Positions 30,203 to 38,544 of a stretch of 47,198 nucleotides of DNA are shown here, piece by piece (within the stretch, counting starts at the first letter, position 1; the number at the start of each line of letters is the position of its first letter). The DNA comes from JBAYJC01 sp041665285. GTDB taxonomy: Bacteria > Patescibacteriota > Patescibacteriia > 2-12-FULL-60-25. The stretch covers positions 1 to 47,198 of the forward strand of contig JBAYJC010000009.1 of NCBI GenBank assembly GCA_041665285.1, given 5' to 3'. The notes below the pieces were generated by a model. That model worked only from the letters and a program-made list of their open reading frames with translations, was not told the origin of the DNA and did no database searches. The position numbers and the translations under genes are program-made.

Positions 30203-33200
30203 TTATTTCACTATGACAACCTGATCCACACCCGTGGCCCCAATAGAGGGGAACTCCATGTGCTGGATCGAAGGCGCTTCAGCGGTATAGGTGCCGCGCG
30301 AAACTGTTCGTACGACGTAGGTGATGTCGTTTTGCTCAAACCAAGGCGATTTACAGGCCACAAACGAGACCTCCCCATCCTGCACCTGCGTTGGATAATA
30401 GGTATTTGAGGTAAAGAGGTCGCTCGTCCATTTCATGACCGGCTCCATGCCTCCAGGCACGCGGTCATGCACCACATAACACCCTTCCTGCGCTGTTTTC
30501 TTCCACGTTGGCTTGAGTGTCACGCGTACCAATTCCCCTTCCACGAGTTGATCCATGGCATGGTCTGCCTTATACGATCGCGAGATGGCAACTTCTGGAG
30601 CTGAGGCAGGCTTGCCAGGCGTCCGACGGACAAAGCTCACGGACACGCGACTCGCGACTGTTACGGCGCGGAATTGCGCGGCTTCTTCTCGCGTGAGGGT
30701 CAAAACCGTCACAGGCTGGTCTTTCAACGAAATGAAGAGCTCGTCCTTGCCATTGAGACTATACGAGAATGTCCCGTCCGCACCCAGGGTTGGCACCATG
30801 GCAGACAAAAATCGTGCGCGCGCCAAGACCGGAAACGCGTCTGCATTCCAGTTGCGTTCCACGAATAAGCGCATGCCGTCTGCGCGTGCGTCGCCAAGGC
30901 GCACAGCAATAGACGCGGCTTCGGCTGTTGCTTCGTAGACATCCGCCTCTTTTGAAGAGACGACAATACGGACGAGCTGATCGCGGACTTCTGCCTTTTG
31001 CATGAGCGTATCCAAGAGCTTCCGTGCGGCCTCCAAATCCCCTACAGCCACCATGCCGCGCGCCAAGAGCAACTGCTCGCGCCAGGTGAGATCCGTTTGC
31101 TCTGCCGCGGTTTTAAGCATGGGCAGGACCGGCTCGGAAAGGGATGCGAGACCAGACAGCGCAGACACGCGCATCTCTCGCGTGGCATCGCGGCGATCCA
31201 ATTCATACCAGAAATACTGCGCCAAGGTCTTGCGATCAAACCCCTCAAGCGATGTCGCCGCAATATCTGCAGATAACCCAACCTCAAGGCCGCCATACGG
31301 CAAGAGCTTGATTCCGCCAGAACCATCCTGATAATCCGCCACAGATACTTCTGGCAGTTCCTCCTCTGAACGATACACATCTTTCATGAGCTTTTGCATG
31401 AGTCGTGCGGCCACGCGCGCATCTACACGCGCAGAATCACCATAGGCCAATGACTGCACACTCGACAGATATTGTCCGCGCTCTTTGCTTGTGATGTAGA
31501 CATCTGCCTCTGCCATGCCAAGATCCGGCAACGTGGAGCCTGGAGCTGGATCAATAGTCACGAGCTCATCCTTCATAAAGCGCGACCCTGCCACCACAAC
31601 CTCACGTTCAAACGCATCGTTACCGGCAGATGTTTGCACACCAATTTTCACAGTATGGCGACCAGGGGCAAGCTGACCAAGTGCAAGATACACAGGTGCT
31701 TCAGCCTTGCCATCCACGAGTTGATTGTTCACGCCCAATGTAGGCGCGTCTACTTTGAACGAGACGGCCGTGTCCGCTTTTACGGAAACGCCAAAGGCGC
31801 GCAATTTGAGAATAGGCTTATCTGTCACAAGCAAACGCGCTGGGACAACCGCCTCCACAAAGACTTGTTTGGTCACAGGAATGTCGATATTCACAGCTCC
31901 GGCATAAAGGTCCGGCGTAATAGCCACAACCTCAGTACGCCAAGATGTGAGATTATCCGGTGCTTTGAAAAGCATGTTTCCTTCACCGTTCTGATCCAAA
32001 TCAATCACCTGAAACGCGGCCGTGTCTTTGAAGATTTTACGCATGGAGGAATAACCATAGTCTCCACCTCCCCCGCCTTTTTCCGCACCACCCATCATGC
32101 GCTCCAGGCCAAAATCCGCGGCATATTCTGCGTGAGACATGCGTTCATAAAGCAAGCCATCTGGCACATAGCCGTAGAGTGAGGATAAAGGATTCTCATC
32201 CGTGAACTTCACCACGCCATCAATGGCCTTATCCACGCTCGCAATGGCGACTTTTGCATTCCGCACACCTTCGTCTGTGCCACGTCTCGTGACTTTGACA
32301 TGCACACGCACGTCCGCACCCGGCGCATAGGTCGCCTGATCTGTTGTAGCAACCACATCTAAGGCTCGCGTGTCTTTTTTCAAAGAGACTGTTTGTGTCA
32401 CCACCTCAAACTTGCCGTGCCAATATGTCACAGCATAAATCTGCGCATTTGGTACAAGCTCATTTGTCAGCGCAAAGCTATAATCTGGCCGCTTGATCGC
32501 TTCTGCGGATTTAATACCGCGACTCGCCACATAAAAGAGGACGCCTGGCGTTTTTTCGACATTCAACGGATCAACGCCATGCTGATATTGCACAGAAACG
32601 CGTTCATCCAAGGCAAACTCTCCAAACTCATTCTTGGGAATCAGTGCCAAACGAGGCTCTTCTGCAGACATACCCTCGTACAATCCACGTCCATACCAGC
32701 TACCAACATACGCGGTCGCGACCGCCATGCGTTGTGTGTCATCCGCAGACCACACGGTCACGCGATATTCGCGATTCGAAGTTATGGGAAACGGATAGAC
32801 AGCGCCTCCATTTGCATCTGTCATGAGAGAGAACAGGACAGGCGCATCCTGGCGCTTTACGTATTGGTAGGTTGGATACGAACGCTTTTCGATAAAATCG
32901 TATGCTGTGCCTTTTTCGATCTTCTCCCAATACTCACCCACAATCTCGCCACGAACCGCACGGCCACCATACCCATTCCCAAGGCCGCTCTCTTTGGAGA
33001 AATCGCGATGACGTCCCAAAATCGTAAGATACGCCGTGTTGTTATCCACGCGCGTGGTTGTTTCCAATGACAATTCTGATGTATACACCGTCACTTCCGC
33101 AGTTCCCGTGATCTCCCCTTCTTCTCCGAGAGAAGGGCGCACGATAATACTTGCATAATCCTGCTGAAAACAAGAGGACAGTTGTGGCCGTTCTCCTTCA

Positions 33201-35476
33201 CAAGACATCGGAACCGTATCGAGCGTAAAACGAGCGACGCCAAGTTGGTCCGTCACCACTTCCACGGTCTTATTCTGACCGGAAAAACCTCTTTGCACGG
33301 CGACAGACAATGCCGTCTTCGGCACAGCGGTCCCATCATAGAAGGACGCGCGTACTGTTCCCGTGATTTTGTTTCCTGCGTAAACACGATCATTGTCGAC
33401 CTTCACATCCAAAAAGTAGGAAGGCTTAGCAAAGGCGCGCACCTCAAAGGAACGTGAAGCCAATGTCTTTCCCTCACGCAACACGGTCACTTGATAATAG
33501 CCCGGCGACAGATCTGTCCAGGAAAGCTCCCCAGAAAAGCGCCCTGCCGCGTCTGTCGTGAGGTCTGCGGTCTTATAGGCTTTTGAGGTGCCTGTGCCCA
33601 TATCAAGCCACATGGTCGTCTTGTTCAAGCGCACCTGTACTGTGCCAACGCCCTGTCTGGAGGCACGATCTTGTGCTACGCCAAAGATATGCACGGTATC
33701 TGCATTGCGATACAAGGGACGATCTGTGTACACATAGCCCCATGTGGTGGCAAACGCTTCATTGGACTCCCAAAAATACGGACGCCATCTATAGGCGCTA
33801 TGCTGGACCACCTCAAGAGCCGTGTCCTTGCCATCCGTAAGCTCCACGATGGAAAACGGACGATCTTCTCCTGGCTCCTTGTCCTTATCCGCGAGAAAAG
33901 CTGGTGCTGACACGCGCGCCAACCCCTGAGCATCCGTGACCGTGCGCGTACCATCCATGGTGACGGACAGGCTTGGACGGGATTCTGCTAACGCCGCATT
34001 CACTGCCCAGACAAGCATTGTGTCTTTATCCGCTGTCATGTACGCCGCGATATTTGTGACCTGTACCATGAGCCATGCCTCATTCCCCACGGACGGAGAT
34101 GTGAGATGCACGGCATACCACCCAGGTGCATCCATGGCAGGCAATGAGACCTTCAAAGGACTGTAGCTATCCGAGCGTTGGATCGTGGTTTTCAAACGGA
34201 ATGCCTCTGTTTTTGCGTAATTTTTATATTCAGCAAATTTCTCGCGTTGCACCGGTGCCCATGCCGGAATCTTGGCGCGACTTGCCATGAGCCCACGCGC
34301 ATCGTCTTTCGACAAGCGGTAACCAACCACATCCAAATCCACAGGACCGACGGGCTGGTCATACGCACGATACATCTGCACATCAAACTCAATCGGCACA
34401 CCTGGCATGCGCTCCACAAACTCTCCGACGGACAGCGTAGGCTTATTCCCATACACAGATTCGTCCACAGCCGTTTCAAAACGCACCTTCACATCCTTTG
34501 GCAATGTTTGGTCGCTATTTTTTATGCCAAACGCCTTTTTCAAGGTCACTTCATATCGCACACCCTTGCTCAATGGTTTTGCCGGTACAAACACAAGCGT
34601 GCGGCCATGCGTTTCAAATTTGCCCTTTACCGCAGGCACGATCGAGAAAAACGCGGCTGGCTCATCCCAACCGTCTTGCGTGAGCTTGAATTCAATACCT
34701 GTGTTCACTGGCACATTCGTTCCTCCATCACCTGGGATGGAAGAGAGCACGCGAAAGTCGTTCTTTGTTTGAAGTGCCCAGGAAAAGTCACGCTGAAGCA
34801 ATGAGCCGTCGGTTTTGCTCACGTCTGTTGCAAGCACAACCTTGTACACGGTTCCTGGATCTAACGCTTGTTTTGGAACAATCTTGGACTCTGTGTCACT
34901 CACCTTCTCCACATCAAAATCAATGGCTGGCACAACACGGAGAGACTGCTTGATTTCTTCGGTGGTCACCGCGACCGTTGCCTTCATGACAAATCCCGTA
35001 TCCACCGCAATACCTGCGGCATCCTGCTTTTCTGCTGACAAGGAAAATGCATCTCCTGCATGTGCCTCTGGAATGCGAAGACGCGGCACAGCAAACGGCA
35101 CAGAAGATCCAGATTGGGGCGTGATACCTGGGAATTGGATCATCATGACAAACACGGCCACCACAGCAACTGCCGCAACAGGGCCGCTCAACCAGAGCCA
35201 GCGCCAACGACTCGACGCCTCAGGCGTTCCTACCCCCTCTGATCGATATCGCGAGGCTGGTTGCACGCTATGAGCCTTCCCTTGTTCTGGTGACATATGT
35301 TCGGCGTATGTCAAAATCGCGGCGCGTTGACGTGCCTTGACCGCCTTATCCATGGCGGGTGCTGATTCGTGAGCCCAGCGCGAGATCATACTATCCGTTC
35401 CTCCCAACGATCCGGGGTCGATCCCATGACGTTCTGGCGAGGAGGAGTTTTGAGATTTTTGTGTAAAGTTAGCCAT
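30203..35476 (-). CDS. Membrane-anchored alpha-2-macroglobulin-like protein with cytoplasmic N-terminus
   Basis: 1757 aa from the ATG at 35476; a GTG seven codons upstream is possible. Residues ~1-92 are polar and basic with one helix (AMDKAVKARQRAAILTYAEH). Residues ~93-115 are a single membrane helix. Outside follow two Big_5-like domains (~170-330), then the A2M series: YTDRPLYRNADTVHIFG (MG2), YYQVTVLREGKTLASRSFEV, SYFLDVKVDNDRVYAGNKIT, ATYAPGADVRVHVKVTRRGT and LTSWRTEVVAITPDLYAG (A2M domain), and a helical TED-like domain. Where the TED thioester CxEQ is expected the sequence reads SLAYGDSAR, so no thioester. The start overlaps the ECF sigma factor stop by 8 bp, no SD. Possibly an anti-sigma factor with an A2M sensor. 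Confidence 0.85.
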   Translation of the reverse strand: MANFTQKSQNSSSPERHGIDPGSLGGTDSMISRWAHESAPAMDKAVKARQRAAILTYAEHMSPEQGKAHSVQPASRYRSEGVGTPEASSRWRWLWLSGPVAAVAVVAVFVMMIQFPGITPQSGSSVPFAVPRLRIPEAHAGDAFSLSAEKQDAAGIAVDTGFVMKATVAVTTEEIKQSLRVVPAIDFDVEKVSDTESKIVPKQALDPGTVYKVVLATDVSKTDGSLLQRDFSWALQTKNDFRVLSSIPGDGGTNVPVNTGIEFKLTQDGWDEPAAFFSIVPAVKGKFETHGRTLVFVPAKPLSKGVRYEVTLKKAFGIKNSDQTLPKDVKVRFETAVDESVYGNKPTLSVGEFVERMPGVPIEFDVQMYRAYDQPVGPVDLDVVGYRLSKDDARGLMASRAKIPAWAPVQREKFAEYKNYAKTEAFRLKTTIQRSDSYSPLKVSLPAMDAPGWYAVHLTSPSVGNEAWLMVQVTNIAAYMTADKDTMLVWAVNAALAESRPSLSVTMDGTRTVTDAQGLARVSAPAFLADKDKEPGEDRPFSIVELTDGKDTALEVVQHSAYRWRPYFWESNEAFATTWGYVYTDRPLYRNADTVHIFGVAQDRASRQGVGTVQVRLNKTTMWLDMGTGTSKAYKTADLTTDAAGRFSGELSWTDLSPGYYQVTVLREGKTLASRSFEVRAFAKPSYFLDVKVDNDRVYAGNKITGTVRASFYDGTAVPKTALSVAVQRGFSGQNKTVEVVTDQLGVARFTLDTVPMSCEGERPQLSSCFQQDYASIIVRPSLGEEGEITGTAEVTVYTSELSLETTTRVDNNTAYLTILGRHRDFSKESGLGNGYGGRAVRGEIVGEYWEKIEKGTAYDFIEKRSYPTYQYVKRQDAPVLFSLMTDANGGAVYPFPITSNREYRVTVWSADDTQRMAVATAYVGSWYGRGLYEGMSAEEPRLALIPKNEFGEFALDERVSVQYQHGVDPLNVEKTPGVLFYVASRGIKSAEAIKRPDYSFALTNELVPNAQIYAVTYWHGKFEVVTQTVSLKKDTRALDVVATTDQATYAPGADVRVHVKVTRRGTDEGVRNAKVAIASVDKAIDGVVKFTDENPLSSLYGYVPDGLLYERMSHAEYAADFGLERMMGGAEKGGGGGDYGYSSMRKIFKDTAAFQVIDLDQNGEGNMLFKAPDNLTSWRTEVVAITPDLYAGAVNIDIPVTKQVFVEAVVPARLLVTDKPILKLRAFGVSVKADTAVSFKVDAPTLGVNNQLVDGKAEAPVYLALGQLAPGRHTVKIGVQTSAGNDAFEREVVVAGSRFMKDELVTIDPAPGSTLPDLGMAEADVYITSKERGQYLSSVQSLAYGDSARVDARVAARLMQKLMKDVYRSEEELPEVSVADYQDGSGGIKLLPYGGLEVGLSADIAATSLEGFDRKTLAQYFWYELDRRDATREMRVSALSGLASLSEPVLPMLKTAAEQTDLTWREQLLLARGMVAVGDLEAARKLLDTLMQKAEVRDQLVRIVVSSKEADVYEATAEAASIAVRLGDARADGMRLFVERNWNADAFPVLARARFLSAMVPTLGADGTFSYSLNGKDELFISLKDQPVTVLTLTREEAAQFRAVTVASRVSVSFVRRTPGKPASAPEVAISRSYKADHAMDQLVEGELVRVTLKPTWKKTAQEGCYVVHDRVPGGMEPVMKWTSDLFTSNTYYPTQVQDGEVSFVACKSPWFEQNDITYVVRTVSRGTYTAEAPSIQHMEFPSIGATGVDQVVIVK

Positions 35477-36053
35477 ACAATGCTTGGTATTTTTCACGAA
35501 GTCGTCCTACAGCACGATAAGCCAGCACTGCCGCGTGGTTAGGCGAAATGTCGAGCGCCGCGGCAATCTCCTGCGGCTCCAGGCCACCAAAAAACCGCAA
35601 ATCCAGGATTTGCTGGTCTCGTGGAGACATATGCTTCATGGCCTCGGCGAGCTTGTCCCGCTCAAAGGAGATATCCACCTCTTCCGCAGGATGCGGCAAG
35701 TTGGAAGGCGGATCCCATGTTTCAGGGTCTACATCTGTGTCCATGCGCACTGCGGCACTTCGCCAGTGGTCGATCAGGGCGTTGGAAGCGGCGCGAAAAA
35801 GCCAAGCGCCCAAAGACACCCCGCGCCATTCAAAGCGAGGAAGCGCCTCGATAAACTTCATGAAAACGCGCTGAACAAGATCTTCCGCAGTTTCCTTGTG
35901 CCCACACCGCTTCAATAAAAAGCCGTAGAGCTTGTCTGCATAGGCATCATAGACCTCTGCAATACCAGGCCCGCCCTTTTTCGCACGCTCAAGCAGTTTC
36001 TCATCTGCGTGAGGCAAGGGTGGACCGTTGCTAAATGATTCGGGTGACTCCAT
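35469..36053 (-). CDS. ECF-type RNA polymerase sigma factor
   Basis: 194 aa from MESPESF at 36053. Region 2 (~25-95) includes VYDAYADKLYGFLLKRCGHK and ETAEDLVQRVFMKFIEAL with the -10-recognition helix, then SLGAWLFRAASNALIDHWR. Region 4 (~135-190) includes MSPRDQQILDLRFFGGLEPQ and the HTH (EIAAALDISPNHAAVLAYRA). It should direct RNA polymerase to its own promoter set. The translational overlap with the A2M-like gene suggests that the neighbour controls it. No extra C-terminal domain (SnoaL or similar). Confidence 0.93.
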   Translation of the reverse strand: MESPESFSNGPPLPHADEKLLERAKKGGPGIAEVYDAYADKLYGFLLKRCGHKETAEDLVQRVFMKFIEALPRFEWRGVSLGAWLFRAASNALIDHWRSAAVRMDTDVDPETWDPPSNLPHPAEEVDISFERDKLAEAMKHMSPRDQQILDLRFFGGLEPQEIAAALDISPNHAAVLAYRAVGRLREKYQALYG

Positions 36054-36061
36054 ATAAATGG

Positions 36062-36853
36062 CTATGTTTTGATGTCTGTAGCCTCCACGGTAATTGGTTG
36101 TGCGCCAACCATAGGCGTCACGGACTTTACCAACCCCTTTCCTTTCACCCACCATTCTGTTGCGGTAACCATGGGCGTGTCATCCCCTCCACCAGACAAA
36201 GCTGGCTGGCCAGGAATTGAGGTTTTCACAAACGTCTCAGAGGAGACTTTCAAGGCGGTAAACGTGCCTGCAGGAACGGTCACACGCTCTTCACCTATCA
36301 CGCTTTGCCGAATGGTAATCTCTGCGTCGACCTTCATAGGTTCGCTGTCTGCTGTTTGCACCGGAATGCTCATGCTCACGGCGAATTTCGTAGTCCAATT
36401 TGAGCCAACGCGAATGTCTCGTGGCAATACATATCCATCCACACTCTTTGTCTCCACGGTTGCACGACCGTTTTGCGCTAACGAAGCAAGATCCACAAAA
36501 CCCAGGGATTTCAAATTGCCGTTTTCACAACGATACTGCTGTTCAGAATGCGTTCCTCCGGCAAAATCCAGATTCAATTTCACGGAATCGCCAGCTCCAT
36601 CCGTCACTTTCAATGTATAAGCACCTGTTGGCCCAAACGAAGATTGATAGGCCACCTCATACCCTGGATGCAACGGATAATACTCGTGATCGCACGCTGT
36701 TTGTCCTCGTGATGGATTTGCCGGTTCTGTCTGCGTATTTGTTCCAACGATCCCAGAACCATTCGGCTGTGCAGGAGGCGTATTGCCGCAACCAGCACCC
36801 AATAATACAAGCAGTCCAACAAGAGAAGCGTGGCGAATACAAGAATGATCCAT
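36062..36853 (-). CDS. Lipoprotein, unknown, first gene of the sigma operon
   Basis: 263 aa from MDHSCIRHASLVGLLVLLGA at 36853; lipobox LGAGC (Cys 22). After a Pro/Gly/Thr linker the mature domain reads YYPLHPGYEVAYQSSFGPTG, VTVPAGTFTALKVSSET and TEWWVKGKGLVKSV, a beta-sheet protein resembling the DUF3108-like YyPl-G-xxY class. The stop is eight bases before the sigma-factor start, so they are co-transcribed. Its role may be envelope sensing or structure; unknown. Confidence 0.7.
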   Translation of the reverse strand: MDHSCIRHASLVGLLVLLGAGCGNTPPAQPNGSGIVGTNTQTEPANPSRGQTACDHEYYPLHPGYEVAYQSSFGPTGAYTLKVTDGAGDSVKLNLDFAGGTHSEQQYRCENGNLKSLGFVDLASLAQNGRATVETKSVDGYVLPRDIRVGSNWTTKFAVSMSIPVQTADSEPMKVDAEITIRQSVIGEERVTVPAGTFTALKVSSETFVKTSIPGQPALSGGGDDTPMVTATEWWVKGKGLVKSVTPMVGAQPITVEATDIKT

Positions 36854-36883
36854 AAAAAAATTGCGTGAGATAAAACCAACTGC

Positions 36884-36913
36884 AGTATAACGCGCGACAG
36901 ACAGAACGCGCAA
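36884..36913 (-). promoter_or_regulatory. Probable promoter of the lipoprotein-sigma-A2M-Memo operon
   Basis: On the minus strand TTGCGC, 18-bp spacer, TATACT. It looks like a housekeeping promoter; no ECF-style (GGAAC...) motif was noticed. Confidence 0.4.
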
Positions 36914-37032
36914 ATAAAATGCAAAACTATCCATCGAGTAAAAAAAGAGCGCATCCGACAACGGCGAGAGCACGGATACCGTCAGGTTGACGGGTGGCTC
37001 TTTGCCGCGTATCGAATGCGCGAAGCTGGACG

Positions 37033-37443
37033 CTAGCCCTCAATCCAGTCCGAAGGCAAGGCGACGCCGATGACGATGTAGGGCCAGCGGCAGACGGGCC
37101 GTCGGTCAGGGTTGGCGGCCGCCATCTCATCCTCAATACAGTAGAGGCGATGTAGCACAATTCGACGGAGAAGATTATCCATCTTGGTACGCTGGACGAT
37201 TTGTCTCAGCTTCTCCTCCGAGGGAGCAAACATCACCTCCTCGACAACACGCTCGCGCTTATACGCCCTATGGAGCGCCTGCGTCGCCAGGAGCAGGACA
37301 AACATCACGAGGAGGATGATAATGCTGAACACGATGCCGCCGGTGTCTCCGAAGACGTTCCAGAGGTTGAGAACCACGCTACTGAAGGCGAGCATCAAGC
37401 TGAAGCACTGGCAGAAGAGGGCGGTGATGCTATAACTTTTCAT
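37033..37443 (-). CDS. Orphan two-helix membrane protein, unknown
   Basis: 136 aa from the ATG at 37443; AAGGAAA SD repeats upstream. Two hydrophobic helices (~5-30 ITALFCQCFSLMLAFSSVVL and ~35-58 IVFSIIILLVMFVLLLATQA), then a basic cytoplasmic helix (HRAYKRERVVEEVMF, RTKMDNLLRRIVLHRLYC) and a short C-terminal stretch with Trp and Pro. No family recognised. Layout (two helices then a charged helical tail) recalls the tandem paralogues at 11.1-13.0 kb, but no sequence similarity is evident. Confidence 0.6.
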   Translation of the reverse strand: MKSYSITALFCQCFSLMLAFSSVVLNLWNVFGDTGGIVFSIIILLVMFVLLLATQALHRAYKRERVVEEVMFAPSEEKLRQIVQRTKMDNLLRRIVLHRLYCIEDEMAAANPDRRPVCRWPYIVIGVALPSDWIEG

Positions 37444-37514
37444 CGTCGTTTCCTTTCCTTTCAAGTCTATTATGCTTACAGGCGTAGCGTCAGCCTCTTG
37501 TCCTACAGACAATC

Positions 37515-37545
37515 AAAAAAAGCCGCTCCTGTCAAGCAGGGCGGC
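37515..37545 (-). terminator. Terminator of the ADP-ribosylglycohydrolase-like gene
   Basis: GCCGC-CCTG / CAGG-GCGGC type stem with one bulge, and T7 on the minus strand. Confidence 0.8.
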
Positions 37546-37586
37546 GGAGACGGTATGCGGCTATGGACGTAGAGCGTACGTCGGTG

Positions 37587-38426
37587 CTAGCCAAAGGTCT
37601 GGGTGAAGGACTGTGCGAACGCAACGATTTCGTCGCGCTTCGGATGAGCGCTGAGCCACGCGGACGGGATTTGCTCCACACCGACAGATGCGCCGATCAG
37701 GCACCCCGTAAAGAACGCGAATGGCCCAGGCGTAGGGAAGATCTGCGTCTCCTGCACTCCAGCCTCAAAGCGCAGAGGATGGCGCAGGAACACCGCAATC
37801 GCAAGCGGGATCAGAGCCCAAGGCGTTGCCCACGCAGAAAGACGGTCGCCCAGCTCTTGTTCCCAGCCCTGATCCAGGAGGGAGTACGCATGAATCTTGG
37901 TGAACCACGAGGAGATCGAGGGCGTGCGCATGTGCGGGAATCGGTCCTCCACTTCACGCACCATGTTCGAGATGTCACGCAGAACCACGTAGGCACGACG
38001 GCTGTCGTGTTCTTCCGTGTCCGTCTGCGCGAACGCCGCCTGCACAGCAAGCGCCATGGCATAGGCCGCAACCCGCACACGCGGATCCTGCCCACCTTGC
38101 GTAGCCATGAGTACGCGCTCCTCGAGCGGCAACACGTCGCGTCGGCCACGAAGTGCCTCGGCGATGGCGAGCGGAATCACACGCGCGGACATGAGCAAAG
38201 GACTGTTCAACACGACCTCTTCATCATCTGGCAGGGTCTCGGCCCCATCCACAGTCTTCCCGCGTGCCATGACGAGACGCGTGGCGCTACGCACCATCTC
38301 GTCCGTGAGCGGACCCTGTGCAGGCGAGAACGGAGTCGAGGCTCTCCGCAACCCCGGCATGCCGCTCTCGGCGAGCTGAGCTCCCAAGAACGCACCCACG
38401 GCACGACTCACGAAGGTCTTTCCCAT
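37587..38426 (-). CDS. ADP-ribosylglycohydrolase (DraG/ARH) family, probably degenerate
   Basis: 279 aa, ATG at 38426 with GGAGAG SD. The family scaffold is visible: SRAVGAFLGAQLAESG at the start, GPLTDEMVRSATRLVMA in place of the TDDT motif, SARVIPLAIAEALRG, ATQGGQDPRVRVAAYAM in place of the THxD motif, and a C-terminal TGCLIGASVGVEQIPSAW. The final metal-binding GDTD string is replaced by TPGPFAF, and the TH is TQ. Several metal ligands are therefore lost, which suggests a pseudo-enzyme or binding role. The gene is GC-rich with its own promoter and terminator. Confidence 0.65.
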   Translation of the reverse strand: MGKTFVSRAVGAFLGAQLAESGMPGLRRASTPFSPAQGPLTDEMVRSATRLVMARGKTVDGAETLPDDEEVVLNSPLLMSARVIPLAIAEALRGRRDVLPLEERVLMATQGGQDPRVRVAAYAMALAVQAAFAQTDTEEHDSRRAYVVLRDISNMVREVEDRFPHMRTPSISSWFTKIHAYSLLDQGWEQELGDRLSAWATPWALIPLAIAVFLRHPLRFEAGVQETQIFPTPGPFAFFTGCLIGASVGVEQIPSAWLSAHPKRDEIVAFAQSFTQTFG

Positions 38427-38467
38427 GGCTCTCCATCCCCTTTTTCTCTCAAAGGCGAGAGGTTGTC

Positions 38468-38496
38468 ATCATGGCCAGGAACAAGAAGCGTGTCAA
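38468..38496 (-). promoter_or_regulatory. Promoter of the ADP-ribosylglycohydrolase-like gene
   Basis: TTGACA, 17-bp spacer, CATGAT on the minus strand, located between the upstream gene's terminator and the ATG. Confidence 0.6.
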
Positions 38497-38502
38497 GAAC
38501 AA

Positions 38503-38533
38503 AAAACCACCCTCAAACAGTTTCGAGGATGGC
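38503..38533 (-). terminator. Terminator of the beta-propeller gene
   Basis: CCATCCTC / GAGGGTGG with one mismatch and an 8-10 nt loop, T6 tract on the minus strand. Confidence 0.75.
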
Positions 38534-38544
38534 TAATCGATGCG

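Noticed and set aside
38471..38536. 21-codon plus-strand frame starting MARNKKRVKNKK
   Set aside because: It covers the minus-strand promoter of 38426 and the terminator of the beta-propeller gene, so its coding look is coincidental.
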